Of a stretch of DNA of 64,000 bases, positions 8,012 to 17,024 are shown in pieces (position 1 is the first letter of the stretch; each line of letters begins with the position of its first letter). A model generated the notes under the pieces. The model did not search any database, was not told the DNA's origin, and saw nothing but the letters and a program-made list of their open reading frames with translations. A program made the position numbers and the translations under genes. Origin of the DNA: Mycolicibacterium sp. CBMA 226 (GTDB lineage Bacteria; Actinomycetota; Actinomycetes; Mycobacteriales; Mycobacteriaceae); contig NZ_VTGY01000021.1 in the NCBI RefSeq assembly GCF_009729075.1, forward strand, positions 1 to 64,000. The letters run 5' to 3'.

Positions 8012-8701
8012 CTAGTTCATCACAACCGCTCGGCGGTGGTTGTCCATCGCCCGGTATGCGTAGTAGTAGGCGGTCAGCTGCACCGCCCAGGTCGTCAGCG
8101 CCGCGGTGTAGAAGATGGTCCGGTTCGCGTCGTCGCCAGGTACCGAATAGAAGTCATACGTCGCCGCGATGACGGCCCCCATGGCCGTGGCGATCGCGAC
8201 GAGCACCGCGTGCTTCGGCTCGCCGATGCGCCACAGCCGCGTCGCGAAGTAGATCAGGAAGACGGTGGTGAGGACGTTCACCGCGACGAGGAACACGGCG
8301 CCGGCCAGCCCGATGTGGTGCGTCGTGGGTGATGCCGTCCGCAAGGCGTAGAACGTCAACCCGAGGCCGACCACACCGGCAAGCGCGAAGACGCCGATAT
8401 CGACGGCGCGCGACGGCTTGTATCCATGGGTCACCGCCATCAAGCCCAGCACCAGGATCAAGGTGATCCCGACCGACCTGGAGAACGCGTCGAAGAAGAT
8501 CGCGACGTGGAAACTCGGGCTGTCCTGGCTGAGGCGTAGCAGTCCGTAGACCAGAAAGTTGACCCCGGAGGTCGCGACGATGATCCACTCCAGACCCAGC
8601 AGGTAGTTCTGATGATTGCGAATGAACTTCCAGCCGTAGGTGAAGCCGGCGAAGATCATGAGCAGATCAGCGAGGGCGAACAACGCGCCGATGATTTCCA
8701 T
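8012..8701 (-). CDS. multi-pass membrane protein of unknown function
   Basis: A 229-residue very hydrophobic protein with about seven predicted membrane segments, for example around residues 5-22, 38-58, 75-95, 103-122, 130-155, 167-185 and 195-215. Charged loops contain WKFIRNHQN and RLWRIGEPKH. No transporter motif was recognised, and a function should not be assigned. It lies 15 bp after the flavoprotein gene and 7 bp before the TetR gene, so it is probably cotranscribed with both and may move or sense the substrate handled by the two oxidoreductases. Confidence 0.75.
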   Translation of the reverse strand: MEIIGALFALADLLMIFAGFTYGWKFIRNHQNYLLGLEWIIVATSGVNFLVYGLLRLSQDSPSFHVAIFFDAFSRSVGITLILVLGLMAVTHGYKPSRAVDIGVFALAGVVGLGLTFYALRTASPTTHHIGLAGAVFLVAVNVLTTVFLIYFATRLWRIGEPKHAVLVAIATAMGAVIAATYDFYSVPGDDANRTIFYTAALTTWAVQLTAYYYAYRAMDNHRRAVVMN

Positions 8702-8716
8702 GTTCTGGTCCTCTGC

Positions 8717-10003
8717 CTAGATCCGGGCCAGGCGGTCGAGAACCCGGTCACCGAACCAACCGAGGGTCAGCGCCGGCTGACTGACGAAGCTGGGCCAGAA
8801 TCGGCCGTCATGCCAGATGGCCTTGAGGTCGTCCGGCATGGGCGCGCCGGACAGTCTGTCGGCGAGCATGCTGCCAACGTACTGGGCCTGGGCGAAGCCA
8901 TGTCCGTTGCATGCCAACGAATACAGGACATTTGGCGCTGCCTCCCCCGCGACCGGTAGCCAGGTTGAGCTCATGCCGATCCAGCCACCCCAGGCACGTT
9001 GCGGCGCAACGTCGCTCAGGCCGGGGAACCGCTCACGGAAGCCGCGCACCAGGTCGTCGACGACGGGCGCCGACAGGGTCCGAGCCGCCAGCTCACCCCG
9101 GGTGGTCTCCAGGCGCCGGGTGCCGAAAACGATGGTATTCCTGGGTGTTACGCGGTAGCTCTCCAGGATCATGTGCGCCGTCACCATGGGCGCGCGACTG
9201 GTCCACCCGATGGCGTCCAGGCGCTCCGGGGAGACGGGCTCGGTCTCCACGAGGGACGTCCACACCGGCGACACCAGCCGGCGCGGCGTGATCGCGAGGT
9301 CCTTGCCGTAAGCGTTGGTGGTCAACAGCGCCTGCTTGGCGCGCACCCGGCCGCCGGCGGTTTCGATGGTCACGCCGGCGGTACCGGCACTGACGTCACG
9401 CACCTGGGTCCGTTCGAAAACCCTTGCCCCCGAAGCCAGCACCGCGTCGCGCAGGCCGAGGACATACTTCCCCGGATTGAGAGTGCCGCCGATGCCTTCG
9501 CGCATGCCACCGAGGAATCCTTCGGGCAGCCCTGCCCCCGGTCCTTCGACGAACTCGGCCGACGACCCGGCCTCGGCCATGATCTTCGCGTTCCGCCGGG
9601 CTTTGCGCAGCTGCCCCTTCGACACCGCAGCCTGCACGATGCCGACCTTTTCGAAGTCGCAGTCGATGCCCCGACTCGCTATGGCTTCCTGCGTGAATTC
9701 GACTGCAGACTCAGCGAACTGGAACAGCGCACGGACCTTCTCCCGCCGGAGCAACAGCGCCAGAAGGGCGGGGTCGGCGGCGATGGAGTTGGTCACGTAG
9801 CCCGCATTCCTCGAACTCGCGCCCCAACCGCAGGTCTGCGCTTCGAGCAGCACGACGTCGGCGCCCGATTCGGCGAGGCGCAGCGCGGCGGTCATCCCGC
9901 CGACGCCGCCCCCTACGACCGCGACGTCGCACGGCACCTCGCCGGCAAGCGGAGGTTCGGCGACCGGCCCACCGGCCCAACCGGTTTCGGTCAACAGGTT
10001 CAT
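8717..10003 (-). CDS. FAD-dependent amine/amino-acid oxidoreductase (DAO family)
   Basis: 428 residues from ATG 10003, whose ATGA overlaps the stop of the upstream gene; the frame is open further upstream, but there it only shadows that gene. The FAD dinucleotide motif is near the N-terminus (VAVVGGGVGGMTAALRLAES, about 30-50), followed by GWGASSRNAGYVTN, the FAD-contacting segment of PuuB/OrdL-type oxidases. The C-terminal part (RAWGGWIGMSSTWLPVAG, NGHGFAQAQYVG) fits the DAO fold. Such enzymes oxidise secondary or primary amines of amino acids or polyamine derivatives. Translational coupling to the saccharopine-dehydrogenase-like gene suggests a shared substrate. The exact substrate is unknown. 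Confidence 0.85.
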   Translation of the reverse strand: MNLLTETGWAGGPVAEPPLAGEVPCDVAVVGGGVGGMTAALRLAESGADVVLLEAQTCGWGASSRNAGYVTNSIAADPALLALLLRREKVRALFQFAESAVEFTQEAIASRGIDCDFEKVGIVQAAVSKGQLRKARRNAKIMAEAGSSAEFVEGPGAGLPEGFLGGMREGIGGTLNPGKYVLGLRDAVLASGARVFERTQVRDVSAGTAGVTIETAGGRVRAKQALLTTNAYGKDLAITPRRLVSPVWTSLVETEPVSPERLDAIGWTSRAPMVTAHMILESYRVTPRNTIVFGTRRLETTRGELAARTLSAPVVDDLVRGFRERFPGLSDVAPQRAWGGWIGMSSTWLPVAGEAAPNVLYSLACNGHGFAQAQYVGSMLADRLSGAPMPDDLKAIWHDGRFWPSFVSQPALTLGWFGDRVLDRLARI

Positions 10004-11316
10004 GCCGAGACCGCCTTCCTGGAGGTCACCGCGGTGCTCGGCGTGACGACCGCCTCGACCACCTGATGCAGCGGTGCTCCTCCGGTAGCCGCCAGCGCGT
10101 TGTAGAAGGTCTCGGGATCCGCCCAGTCCTCCGGCGCCAGGACCCCGGAATGTTGGGCCTGTCCGGGCTGGTGATCCAGGGCCAGCAGCATGAAGGCCGC
10201 GGTGGCCGAGCCGGTGAGCGACGCCATGGTGGTCCAGGGGGTACCCGGCCCACTCACCGGCGCCCGTCGCACCGACACCACCGGATGTCCATCGCGGGTG
10301 CCGGTCACCCGCACATAGTTGGTGCCACGGAACGGAGGGTGCTTCTTGGCCGCCGAGGTGGCCATGAACTTCAGCACCTCGACCGCCCCGATCTCGCCGC
10401 GACGGATCGTGCCCCAGAGCCCCGACAACGCGTGCCGCCACACCTTGAGCGAGCCCGTCTTGTCGGTCAGCAGGTCGTTGATGAAGTCGATGGCCTCGTC
10501 CATGGTGATCTTGTTGTCCTGCACGGCCACTGCGACGCCGCGCATGATGCCGTTGGTGGGCGGCGGGTCGAGCGCGCCCAGAACGCGGATCCGATCCGCT
10601 CCCGGCCAGCGCCGCGGCAACGTCACCGCTTCCGGATGCGCACACTCGTAGAACCGGTAGGCGTCGCCCAGTGAGTTGCCGACATCGAACACGTCGGTCT
10701 CGAGGAACGTCTGATGCTGAACGGCGCGCCCGTTCTCCCAGGTCCAGCACGGGCCGGCGAAGCCCCGGATCGCGTGGTCAAGCACCGCCCGCCCGAACGG
10801 CACCGGCCCCTCATCGCCGGTCACCCAGCAGATATCAACGCGCTCAACAACATCCATATCGCGCGCCGCGTCCGCGGTCATCACATTGGTGTATCCGGGT
10901 GATGCACCACAGCAGATGAAGATCGGCACGCCGGCGGCACTGGCCTGGGCATCGAGCGCCAGCGCCGCCCGCGCGCTCGCCTCGTCGTCGTCGAGGTCGA
11001 GATAGGCCACCCGCTTCTCGATACAAGCCTCCATCACCGGCTCGGCGGTGCGGTTGTACGGCCCCGCCCCGAGCACGACGAGGTCGGCGCCGTCGATGGC
11101 GTCACGCAGCGCGGCACCGTCGAACAGGTCGAACGAGCCGACTTTCGCCGAGCCGGCGGGCAGCTTCGCGGCGAAGTCGTGCAGGAGTTCTGGCCGGATG
11201 TCGTAGAGCTCGAGTGTCCAGTTGCCGTCGTCGGCAGCCTTGACGAAGCGTTCGATGGCGACGCGGCACATCTCACCAGCCGCCCCGATGAAAACAATTC
11301 TCTTTGCCGTGGTCAT
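10000..11316 (-). CDS. saccharopine-dehydrogenase-like NAD(P)-binding protein
   Basis: 438 residues. An N-terminal Rossmann segment (KRIVFIGAAGEMCRVAIERF), then DLVVLGAGPYNRTAEPVMEA and a YLDLDDDE segment, place it in the saccharopine dehydrogenase NADP-binding family. In this family members act on amino-acid conjugates or on unrelated substrates. The C-terminal half contains FRGTNYVRVTGTRDGHP and a glycine-rich GSATAAFMLLAL. It is the first gene of an operon that continues through the flavoprotein (4-bp overlap), membrane protein and TetR. Together with the DAO enzyme it could deaminate or cleave an amino-acid-like compound; this is inference. Confidence 0.8.
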   Translation of the reverse strand: MTTAKRIVFIGAAGEMCRVAIERFVKAADDGNWTLELYDIRPELLHDFAAKLPAGSAKVGSFDLFDGAALRDAIDGADLVVLGAGPYNRTAEPVMEACIEKRVAYLDLDDDEASARAALALDAQASAAGVPIFICCGASPGYTNVMTADAARDMDVVERVDICWVTGDEGPVPFGRAVLDHAIRGFAGPCWTWENGRAVQHQTFLETDVFDVGNSLGDAYRFYECAHPEAVTLPRRWPGADRIRVLGALDPPPTNGIMRGVAVAVQDNKITMDEAIDFINDLLTDKTGSLKVWRHALSGLWGTIRRGEIGAVEVLKFMATSAAKKHPPFRGTNYVRVTGTRDGHPVVSVRRAPVSGPGTPWTTMASLTGSATAAFMLLALDHQPGQAQHSGVLAPEDWADPETFYNALAATGGAPLHQVVEAVVTPSTAVTSRKAVSA

Positions 11317-11334
11317 GGCACTAGCTTGCGCCCA

Positions 11335-11368
11335 TAATTACGTTCTGTCAATGACACTGTGTAATTAC
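11335..11368. promoter_or_regulatory. symmetric elements upstream of the saccharopine-dehydrogenase-like gene
   Basis: This AT-rich patch lies 19-52 bp upstream of ATG 11316. It contains TAATTAC at 11335-11341 and again at 11362-11368, the palindrome TGTCA-A-TGACA at 11346-11356, and the overlapping GACACTGTGTA at 11353-11363. Position and symmetry suggest the operator/promoter of the four-gene operon. PucR (next gene upstream) or the EthR-like TetR are candidate binders. Confidence 0.45.
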
Positions 11369-11558
11369 TTTCAGGCGCACACCGCCCCGCCGAGCTCACG
11401 AGCCTGTCCAGAAACAACGCGATCGGGGCCACTTATCGCGACAATGTCGTAGAAAACTGACATCCATACCGGTCATCGACTGGATATCTCACAACCACGA
11501 CCGACAGGCGCGTCCTGAGAAAATCTGTTTCGATGTTGCGATACCGACGCCTGATCGC

Positions 11559-12818
11559 TCAGCTGCCGGTCCGCGCTCCGATCAGCACGCGGGGACCAAG
11601 TTGGTGTGCCAGTTCCAGGGCGAGTTCCATGGCGAGCCGCCGTTCGCCAGGCTGGTAGCCGAGCAGTTCGGTGGTCCGGGCCACGCGCTGCAGGACAGTG
11701 TTGCGGTGGGTGTGCAGCCGGGTGGCGGCCCGAGGCGCGTTCTCGGCCTCATCGAGGAACACCCGCAGAGTGTCACGCAGCCGAGCCGCGGCCGGGGTGT
11801 CCTCCGCGAGCGGTCCCAGCGTCGCCGCGACGAATTCGGCTGCGCGGTCTGTGTTCTGGGCGGCCAGCGCGGTGACCTCGAGATCACGGAACAACGCGAC
11901 GCGCGCGCCACCGGGGTGGCCGGCGAGCAGACTCTGGATCGACAACGCCGCCTCGTGGGAGCGGCGAAAACCGGTGATGCCCGGCCGCGTCGGACCCACG
12001 GCAACGCGAATATGGTTCTGGGCCTGACTGATTGCGTCAGATAGGGCATCGACCGCCGGCTCGGAGCCACTGCCGAGCCACGCCCACAACGTCGACGGGC
12101 CGACGGACAACGTCAGCGGCGGACGGGTGCCCGCGGCGCGGGCCAGCACCGCCGCGGCGGATTCAAGCGCACCCTGGACGTCGCCGTGCGGTGACGTCCA
12201 CAGGACCAGCGCGGTGTGACGCAGGCGGAGGTCGTAGCCCAGGCGATCGCCGGCCCGCGCCGCGTCGATGGCCGCGCCGTCCAGGATCAGCCGGATCGTC
12301 TCGGCGCGACGGGCGATCGCGCCGCCAAGCACCTCCTCGCGTTCGCGTTGCGCGGCGGCGATGACGTGGGCGACGACGTGGTCGACGTACTCGAACATGC
12401 GCCCCGAGGCCACTTCCAGCAGCTCGATCAACAACGGGCCGGACGGGACGAGTTGAGTGGCATGCGCCATGTAGCGCCGCCACGCGACGTTCTGGCCGCG
12501 CCGGTACGACTGGAAGATCACGTCAAGGTCCATGCCGCGCCGGGCCACCGTGCGGGCGATGTCGAGGGCCTCGGGCGGGATGTCGATGGGCGCCATCTTG
12601 GCTTCGCGGCGGGCGTACATCGACAACAACCGGGCGGCGTTGGCGCGGTTACTGGCCGAGGTATCCGCCAGCACAGCCGCGTCGGTGCCGGCGGCGGGGG
12701 TAAGCGCGACCTCGGCGGCGTCCATCTCGGCGACCAGGTCGTCGATTTCGGCCAGCATCAGTTCGGCGACGTCGCCCATGAGGTTGATGACCTCAGGCGA
12801 TGGTGTCTCGGCGGACAT
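11559..12818 (-). CDS. PucR/CdaR-type transcriptional regulator
   Basis: 419 residues from ATG 12818; a GTG seven codons upstream is possible. The C-terminal helix-turn-helix (about residues 355-415) has the family signature RLHTHRNTVLQRVARTTELL, preceded by LRDTLRVFLDEAENAPRAAT. The N-terminal and central parts are mostly helical, with the domain typical of actinobacterial PucR-like activators. It lies upstream of and in the same direction as the saccharopine-dehydrogenase-like operon (242 bp away) and is divergent from the monooxygenase operon at 12943 across about 125 bp. It could control either; the divergent arrangement favours the monooxygenase operon. Confidence 0.85.
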   Translation of the reverse strand: MSAETPSPEVINLMGDVAELMLAEIDDLVAEMDAAEVALTPAAGTDAAVLADTSASNRANAARLLSMYARREAKMAPIDIPPEALDIARTVARRGMDLDVIFQSYRRGQNVAWRRYMAHATQLVPSGPLLIELLEVASGRMFEYVDHVVAHVIAAAQREREEVLGGAIARRAETIRLILDGAAIDAARAGDRLGYDLRLRHTALVLWTSPHGDVQGALESAAAVLARAAGTRPPLTLSVGPSTLWAWLGSGSEPAVDALSDAISQAQNHIRVAVGPTRPGITGFRRSHEAALSIQSLLAGHPGGARVALFRDLEVTALAAQNTDRAAEFVAATLGPLAEDTPAAARLRDTLRVFLDEAENAPRAATRLHTHRNTVLQRVARTTELLGYQPGERRLAMELALELAHQLGPRVLIGARTGS

Positions 12819-12942
12819 CCACGAAGTATGCCCCCGCACATATCACCGGTCGAGTACTGGGCCGCCGCACCTGTTTTGTGCCTCGTGACATCCATAGCGT
12901 GAGTGCCATCACAACAGCACTTCCCAGCAATCAGGAGTCACA

Positions 12943-14436
12943 GTGTCCACCTCAATGAAGCGGTCCGAGACGCGCGATGTCGATGTGTTGATCATCGGAG
13001 CGGGTATCTCCGGCATCGGCGCGGCGTACCACCTGAAGGCGAACCGCCCGGGCACGTCGTTCCTGATCATCGAAGGCCGCGACTCCATCGGCGGGACCTG
13101 GAGCCTGCACAAGTACCCCGGCATCCGCTCGGACTCCGACATGCCCACCTTCGGCTTCGGCTTCAAGCCGTGGACGCACCGCAAGTCCATCGCCGACGGC
13201 CACATCATCCTCGACTACCTGCAGCAAACCGTCGACGAGAACGGCATCGGCGAGCACATCCGCTTCGGCCGGCGCGTGCAGAACGCGAACTTCGATTCCG
13301 ACACCGGACGGTGGACGGTCACCACCCGGCATGGAGATGAGACGACGACGTTCACCGGCCGCTTCCTGTTCCTCGGTACCGGGTACTACGACTACGACAA
13401 GCCCTTCATCCCGGACTTCCCGGGCAAGAACGACTTCGAGGGCCCGGTGATCCACCCGCAGCTGTGGCCGGAGGATCTGGACTACGCCGGCAAGAAGGTC
13501 GTCGTGATCGGCAGTGGCGCAACGGCGGTCACGCTTATCCCGTCGATGGCGGACAAAGCCGGCCACATCACCATGCTGCAGCGCTCGCCGAGCTATGTGC
13601 TGTCGGTGCCGGCGGCCGACCCGATCACCAACGCGCTCAACAAGGTGCTGGGTCACGAGCGCGCCTCCCCGATCGTGCGGCGCAAGAACATCGCGACCGC
13701 CCGCGGGCTGTACAAGCTGTGCCAGAAATACCCGACGGTGATGCGAAAGCTGCTGATCGCCAACGTCGCCCGTCAGCTGCCCAAGGGCTTCGATACCGAC
13801 ACCCACTTCACCCCGCGCTACAACCCGTGGGAGCAACGCCTGGCGATGGTGCCCGACGGCGACCTGTTCAAGGCGTTCCGGACCGGCAAGGCGTCGGTGG
13901 TCACCGACCAGATCGAGCGCTTCACCGAGCGCGGCATCCTGCTGCGGTCAGGGCAGGAGCTGGAGGCCGACATCATCGTCACCGCAACGGGTTTGAACAT
14001 GTCGGCGTTCGGCAAGATCGCGCTGAGCGTCGACGGTCAGGTGCTCAACATGCCGGACCACACGGTGTACAAGGCCATGATGGTCTCCGACGTGCCCAAC
14101 ATGGCGTTCGCGATGGGATACACCAACATCGCGTGGACCCTCAAGGTCGACCTGGTCTGCGAGCACTTCTGCCGGATGCTGGACCACATGGACGCCCACG
14201 GCCACGACGTCGTCGTCCCGGTGGTGGAGAACCCCGACATGGCACGCGGTCCCCTGATGGACCTGTCATCGGGCTACGTTCAGCGCGGCATCCAGCAGTT
14301 CCCCCGCAGCGGCGACAGCGGTTCGTGGCTCGTCAAACATGCCTACGAGATGGATGCCGCGCGGCTGCGTGGCGGCCCCATCGAAGACCCCGGCCTGCGG
14401 TTCTCGTCCGTCAAGACCGTCGCTTACGCCTCGTAG
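12943..14436 (+). CDS. flavin-containing (Baeyer-Villiger type) monooxygenase, MymA/EthA-like
   Basis: 497 residues, starting at GTG 12943 with AGGAG about 7 bp upstream. FAD motif IIGAGISGIG (about 17-26), IGGTWSLHKYPGIRSDSD (49-66), a full Baeyer-Villiger fingerprint FEGPVIHPQLWP (165-176) with the His present, and an NADPH motif IGSGATAV (189-196). Expected reaction: NADPH and O2-dependent oxygenation of a ketone or soft nucleophile. It heads a three-gene operon with an alpha/beta hydrolase (11 bp gap) and a zinc alcohol dehydrogenase. This order recalls the M. tuberculosis mymA operon (Rv3083 monooxygenase, LipR, SadH/AdhD), but the adjacent regulator here is PucR rather than AraC-type VirS. 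Confidence 0.88.
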   Translation: MSTSMKRSETRDVDVLIIGAGISGIGAAYHLKANRPGTSFLIIEGRDSIGGTWSLHKYPGIRSDSDMPTFGFGFKPWTHRKSIADGHIILDYLQQTVDENGIGEHIRFGRRVQNANFDSDTGRWTVTTRHGDETTTFTGRFLFLGTGYYDYDKPFIPDFPGKNDFEGPVIHPQLWPEDLDYAGKKVVVIGSGATAVTLIPSMADKAGHITMLQRSPSYVLSVPAADPITNALNKVLGHERASPIVRRKNIATARGLYKLCQKYPTVMRKLLIANVARQLPKGFDTDTHFTPRYNPWEQRLAMVPDGDLFKAFRTGKASVVTDQIERFTERGILLRSGQELEADIIVTATGLNMSAFGKIALSVDGQVLNMPDHTVYKAMMVSDVPNMAFAMGYTNIAWTLKVDLVCEHFCRMLDHMDAHGHDVVVPVVENPDMARGPLMDLSSGYVQRGIQQFPRSGDSGSWLVKHAYEMDAARLRGGPIEDPGLRFSSVKTVAYAS

Positions 14437-14447
14437 GGAGATCGTTC

Positions 14448-15374
14448 ATGAAGCAGCTCTACTTCTACAGCCACGGAGTCCGTTGCGCCGCTTGGCATCT
14501 GCCTGCCGGGACCGACGCGTTCGCCGGTGAATCCGGCCGGCCGTGCGTCGTGATGGCGCACGGCTTCAGCGGGACGAAGGACACCGCCCTGCTCAGCTTC
14601 GCCGAACCTTTCGCCGCCGCGGGTCTGGACGTGCTGGTGTTCGACTACCGGGGCTTCGGACAGTCCGAAGGCACTCCGCGACAGGATGTTTCGATTCGCC
14701 GCCAGCGGCAGGACTACCACGCCGCCATCGACGCGGCCCGGCACCTGCCCGGGGTCGACCCGGACCGGATCGTGCTGTGGGGAACGTCGTACGCCGGCGG
14801 CCACGTCATCGCGGTCGCGGCCCGGGACCAGCGCATCGCGGCCGTCATCTCGATGAATCCCGCAGTCGACGGGGTGGCGACGCTGGCGCACCTGCAGCGC
14901 AACTGCGGGACCGGATATCTGTTGCACTCCACGGCAAATGCCGTGCGGGACGTGGTTGGCAGTGCCCTGGGGTGGCCGCACATGGTGCCGGTGGTAGGCG
15001 GACCGAACGCGGTGATCGCGACGTCCGGTTCGGCAGAGGCCTGGCTTCCCCTCGCCGGGCCGTCATGGCGCAACGAAGTTCGTGGTCGGCACGCCCTCGG
15101 GGTCGCGGTCAACCGGCCGATCACAAAGGCCGGCAAGTTGACCTGCCCGATTCTCGTGCAACCCGGCACCGACGATCGCATCGCACCCCCGGCTGCGGCC
15201 CGCAAGGCGGCCCGTCGCGCCGGGTACTGGGCACAATTGCGCGAATACCCCGCAGACCACCTCGATTTCTACGACGGTCCCTGGCAGCACCGGGTGTTGG
15301 CCGACCAGCTCGACTTCCTCGAGCGCGATCTGGCCCCGGCGCACGGACACCTGCACGGAACCCACTCAGCCTGA
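14448..15374 (+). CDS. alpha/beta hydrolase
   Basis: 308 residues from ATG 14448, with GGGAG 7 bp upstream; the frame is open far upstream but there only shadows the monooxygenase. The alpha/beta hydrolase signature includes MAHGFSGTKD (oxyanion region), nucleophile elbow GTSYAGG, acid GTDDRIAP and His in PADHLDFYDG. It resembles X-Pro-dipeptidyl/dienelactone-type cytosolic hydrolases rather than secreted lipases; no signal peptide is seen. Placed between a Baeyer-Villiger-type monooxygenase and an alcohol dehydrogenase, it is well placed to hydrolyse the ester or lactone to an acid plus alcohol. That role is inferred from context. Confidence 0.85.
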   Translation: MKQLYFYSHGVRCAAWHLPAGTDAFAGESGRPCVVMAHGFSGTKDTALLSFAEPFAAAGLDVLVFDYRGFGQSEGTPRQDVSIRRQRQDYHAAIDAARHLPGVDPDRIVLWGTSYAGGHVIAVAARDQRIAAVISMNPAVDGVATLAHLQRNCGTGYLLHSTANAVRDVVGSALGWPHMVPVVGGPNAVIATSGSAEAWLPLAGPSWRNEVRGRHALGVAVNRPITKAGKLTCPILVQPGTDDRIAPPAAARKAARRAGYWAQLREYPADHLDFYDGPWQHRVLADQLDFLERDLAPAHGHLHGTHSA

Positions 15375-15387
15375 AAGGAATACACCG

Positions 15388-16494
15388 ATGAAGACCACCG
15401 CAGCCGTCCTGCTGGAGCCGGGTAAGCCCTTCGAGATCATGGAACTCGATCTCGACGGCCCAGGGCCGGGCGAAGTACTGATCAACTACACCGCCGCCGG
15501 TCTGTGTCACTCCGATCTACACCTGTCCGACGGTGACCTCCCGCCGCGCTATCCCATCGTCGGCGGGCACGAGGGCGCCGGCATCATCGAGGACGTCGGC
15601 CCCGGCGTCACCAAGGTCAAGCCGGGAGACCACGTCGTGTGCAGCTTCATCCCGAGCTGCGGCCACTGCCGGTACTGCTCGACCGGCCGGCAGGCTCTGT
15701 GCGACATGGGTGCCACCATTCTGGAAGGCGCCATGCCGGACGGTTCGTTCCGATTCCACAAGGGCGGTACGGATTTCGGTGCCATGTGCATGCTGGGGAC
15801 GTTCGCGAAGAAGGCCACCATCTCGCAGCACTCGGTGGTGAAGATCGACGACTGGCTGCCGCTGGAAACCGCCGTGCTCGTCGGCTGCGGCGTGCCGACC
15901 GGCTGGGGCGGCGCCACCTACGCGGGCAACGCGCGGCCCGGCGACATCACCGTCGTGTACGGCATCGGGGGCATCGGCATCAACGCCGTCCAGGGCGCCG
16001 CACATGCCGGAGCGAAGTACATCGTGGCCGTCGACCCGGTGCCGTTCAAACGCGATACCGCACTGAAATTCGGTGCGACACACGTATTTTCGAGCGCCGA
16101 GGCTGCCGCCGGGAAGATCAACGAACTGTCCTGGGGACAGGGCGCCGATCAGGCCATCATCTGCGTCGGAACCGTGGACGAGGACGTCGTCACCTCGGCG
16201 TTCAGCGCCATCGGCAAGGGCGGGACGGTCGTCGTCATCGGCATGGCCAACCCCGAGAAGCTGACGATCCACGTCTCGGGCCTGGAGTTGACGTTGTTCG
16301 AGAAGACCATTCGCGGCTCATTGTTCGGCTCCGCGAACCCCCAGTACGACATCATCCGCCTGCTGCGGCTCTACAACGACGGCCAGTTGCAACTCGACGA
16401 CCTGGTGACCACCAGATACACACTCGAAGAGGTCAACCAGGGCTACCAAGATCTTCGCGAAGGCAAGAACATTCGCGGAATCATCACGCACTAG
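15388..16494 (+). CDS. zinc alcohol dehydrogenase, NDMA-dependent (AdhD-like) type
   Basis: 368 residues, 13 bp after the hydrolase, with an AAAGGAA element before ATG 15388. Medium-chain dehydrogenase: catalytic zinc ligands in AGLCHSD (Cys about 40) and GGHEGAG, four structural-zinc cysteines in SCGHCRYCSTGRQALC, and a Rossmann motif VVYGIGGIGINAV. Sequence and length match the actinobacterial NDMA-dependent alcohol dehydrogenase family. Several members hold NAD(H) tightly and are proposed to use mycofactocin as external electron acceptor (family knowledge). Likely oxidises the alcohol released by the upstream monooxygenase/hydrolase pair. Substrate unknown. Confidence 0.88.
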   Translation: MKTTAAVLLEPGKPFEIMELDLDGPGPGEVLINYTAAGLCHSDLHLSDGDLPPRYPIVGGHEGAGIIEDVGPGVTKVKPGDHVVCSFIPSCGHCRYCSTGRQALCDMGATILEGAMPDGSFRFHKGGTDFGAMCMLGTFAKKATISQHSVVKIDDWLPLETAVLVGCGVPTGWGGATYAGNARPGDITVVYGIGGIGINAVQGAAHAGAKYIVAVDPVPFKRDTALKFGATHVFSSAEAAAGKINELSWGQGADQAIICVGTVDEDVVTSAFSAIGKGGTVVVIGMANPEKLTIHVSGLELTLFEKTIRGSLFGSANPQYDIIRLLRLYNDGQLQLDDLVTTRYTLEEVNQGYQDLREGKNIRGIITH

Positions 16495-17024
16495 ACGGTT
16501 TGGGGGCCGGGTCCTCACTCACATGTGAACGTAGGTTGCCGACAGTAAATGGGGTCCTGGCCGATAGAGCCAAAGATGTGGGCGGCCCCAGTGAAGGTTC
16601 AGCGTACGAGTGTTGGTTTGGATGGGCACACACGATCGGTAATTGAGTGTGCCCACAACAGTGGGACTGGTGAACACCCAATCACGGGCGAGATCGTGTC
16701 GTGGCTCAACGATCTGCCGAGTCCACCGACAGTCCGCGGACGACGACAGCGCGGAGTCCCCGCACGCTAGTGGCGACGCAACATCATCCGACATGCTCCT
16801 TAAGCCGAGGAGCATGGACCCCGCCAGGTAGTCCACTCAGCTGTGCGCCAAGTACTCGCTCGGCTTCAGAAGCCATTCACAGATTCCCCCCCTTGTCGCT
16901 GCGGCTGCGACTACGACGACAAAGCCGACACATTGCGCTAGTCGAGCAGCCAGTGACGTTTCCAGTCGTGCGCACAAACACCGAAGTCTGCGATTACGTG
17001 CTCGAAAAGCTGCGCGCAGTTCAG
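16495..17024. other. intergenic region, 530 bp
   Basis: No gene was seen. It holds the palindrome TCACATGTGA (16519-16528) and a 9-bp-arm inverted repeat (16623-16655) downstream of the alcohol dehydrogenase. Coding-like frames here are short and antisense-like. Confidence 0.5.
16623..16655. repeat. inverted repeat, perfect 9-bp arms
   Basis: TGGGCACAC (16623-16631) and GTGTGCCCA (16647-16655) are exact reverse complements around a 15-nt loop containing CGATCG. There is no T-run after it. It could be a Rho-assisted stop for the operon ending at 16494 or a protein-binding site. Confidence 0.45.

Noticed and set aside
10004..10750. Upstream extension of the DAO flavoprotein frame
   Set aside because: It overlaps the saccharopine-dehydrogenase-like gene in another frame and has no conserved features; ATG 10003 with a 4-bp overlap explains the start.
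13464..14447. Upstream extension of the alpha/beta hydrolase frame
   Set aside because: It lies wholly over the monooxygenase in another frame, whereas ATG 14448 has a ribosome binding site and begins the conserved fold.
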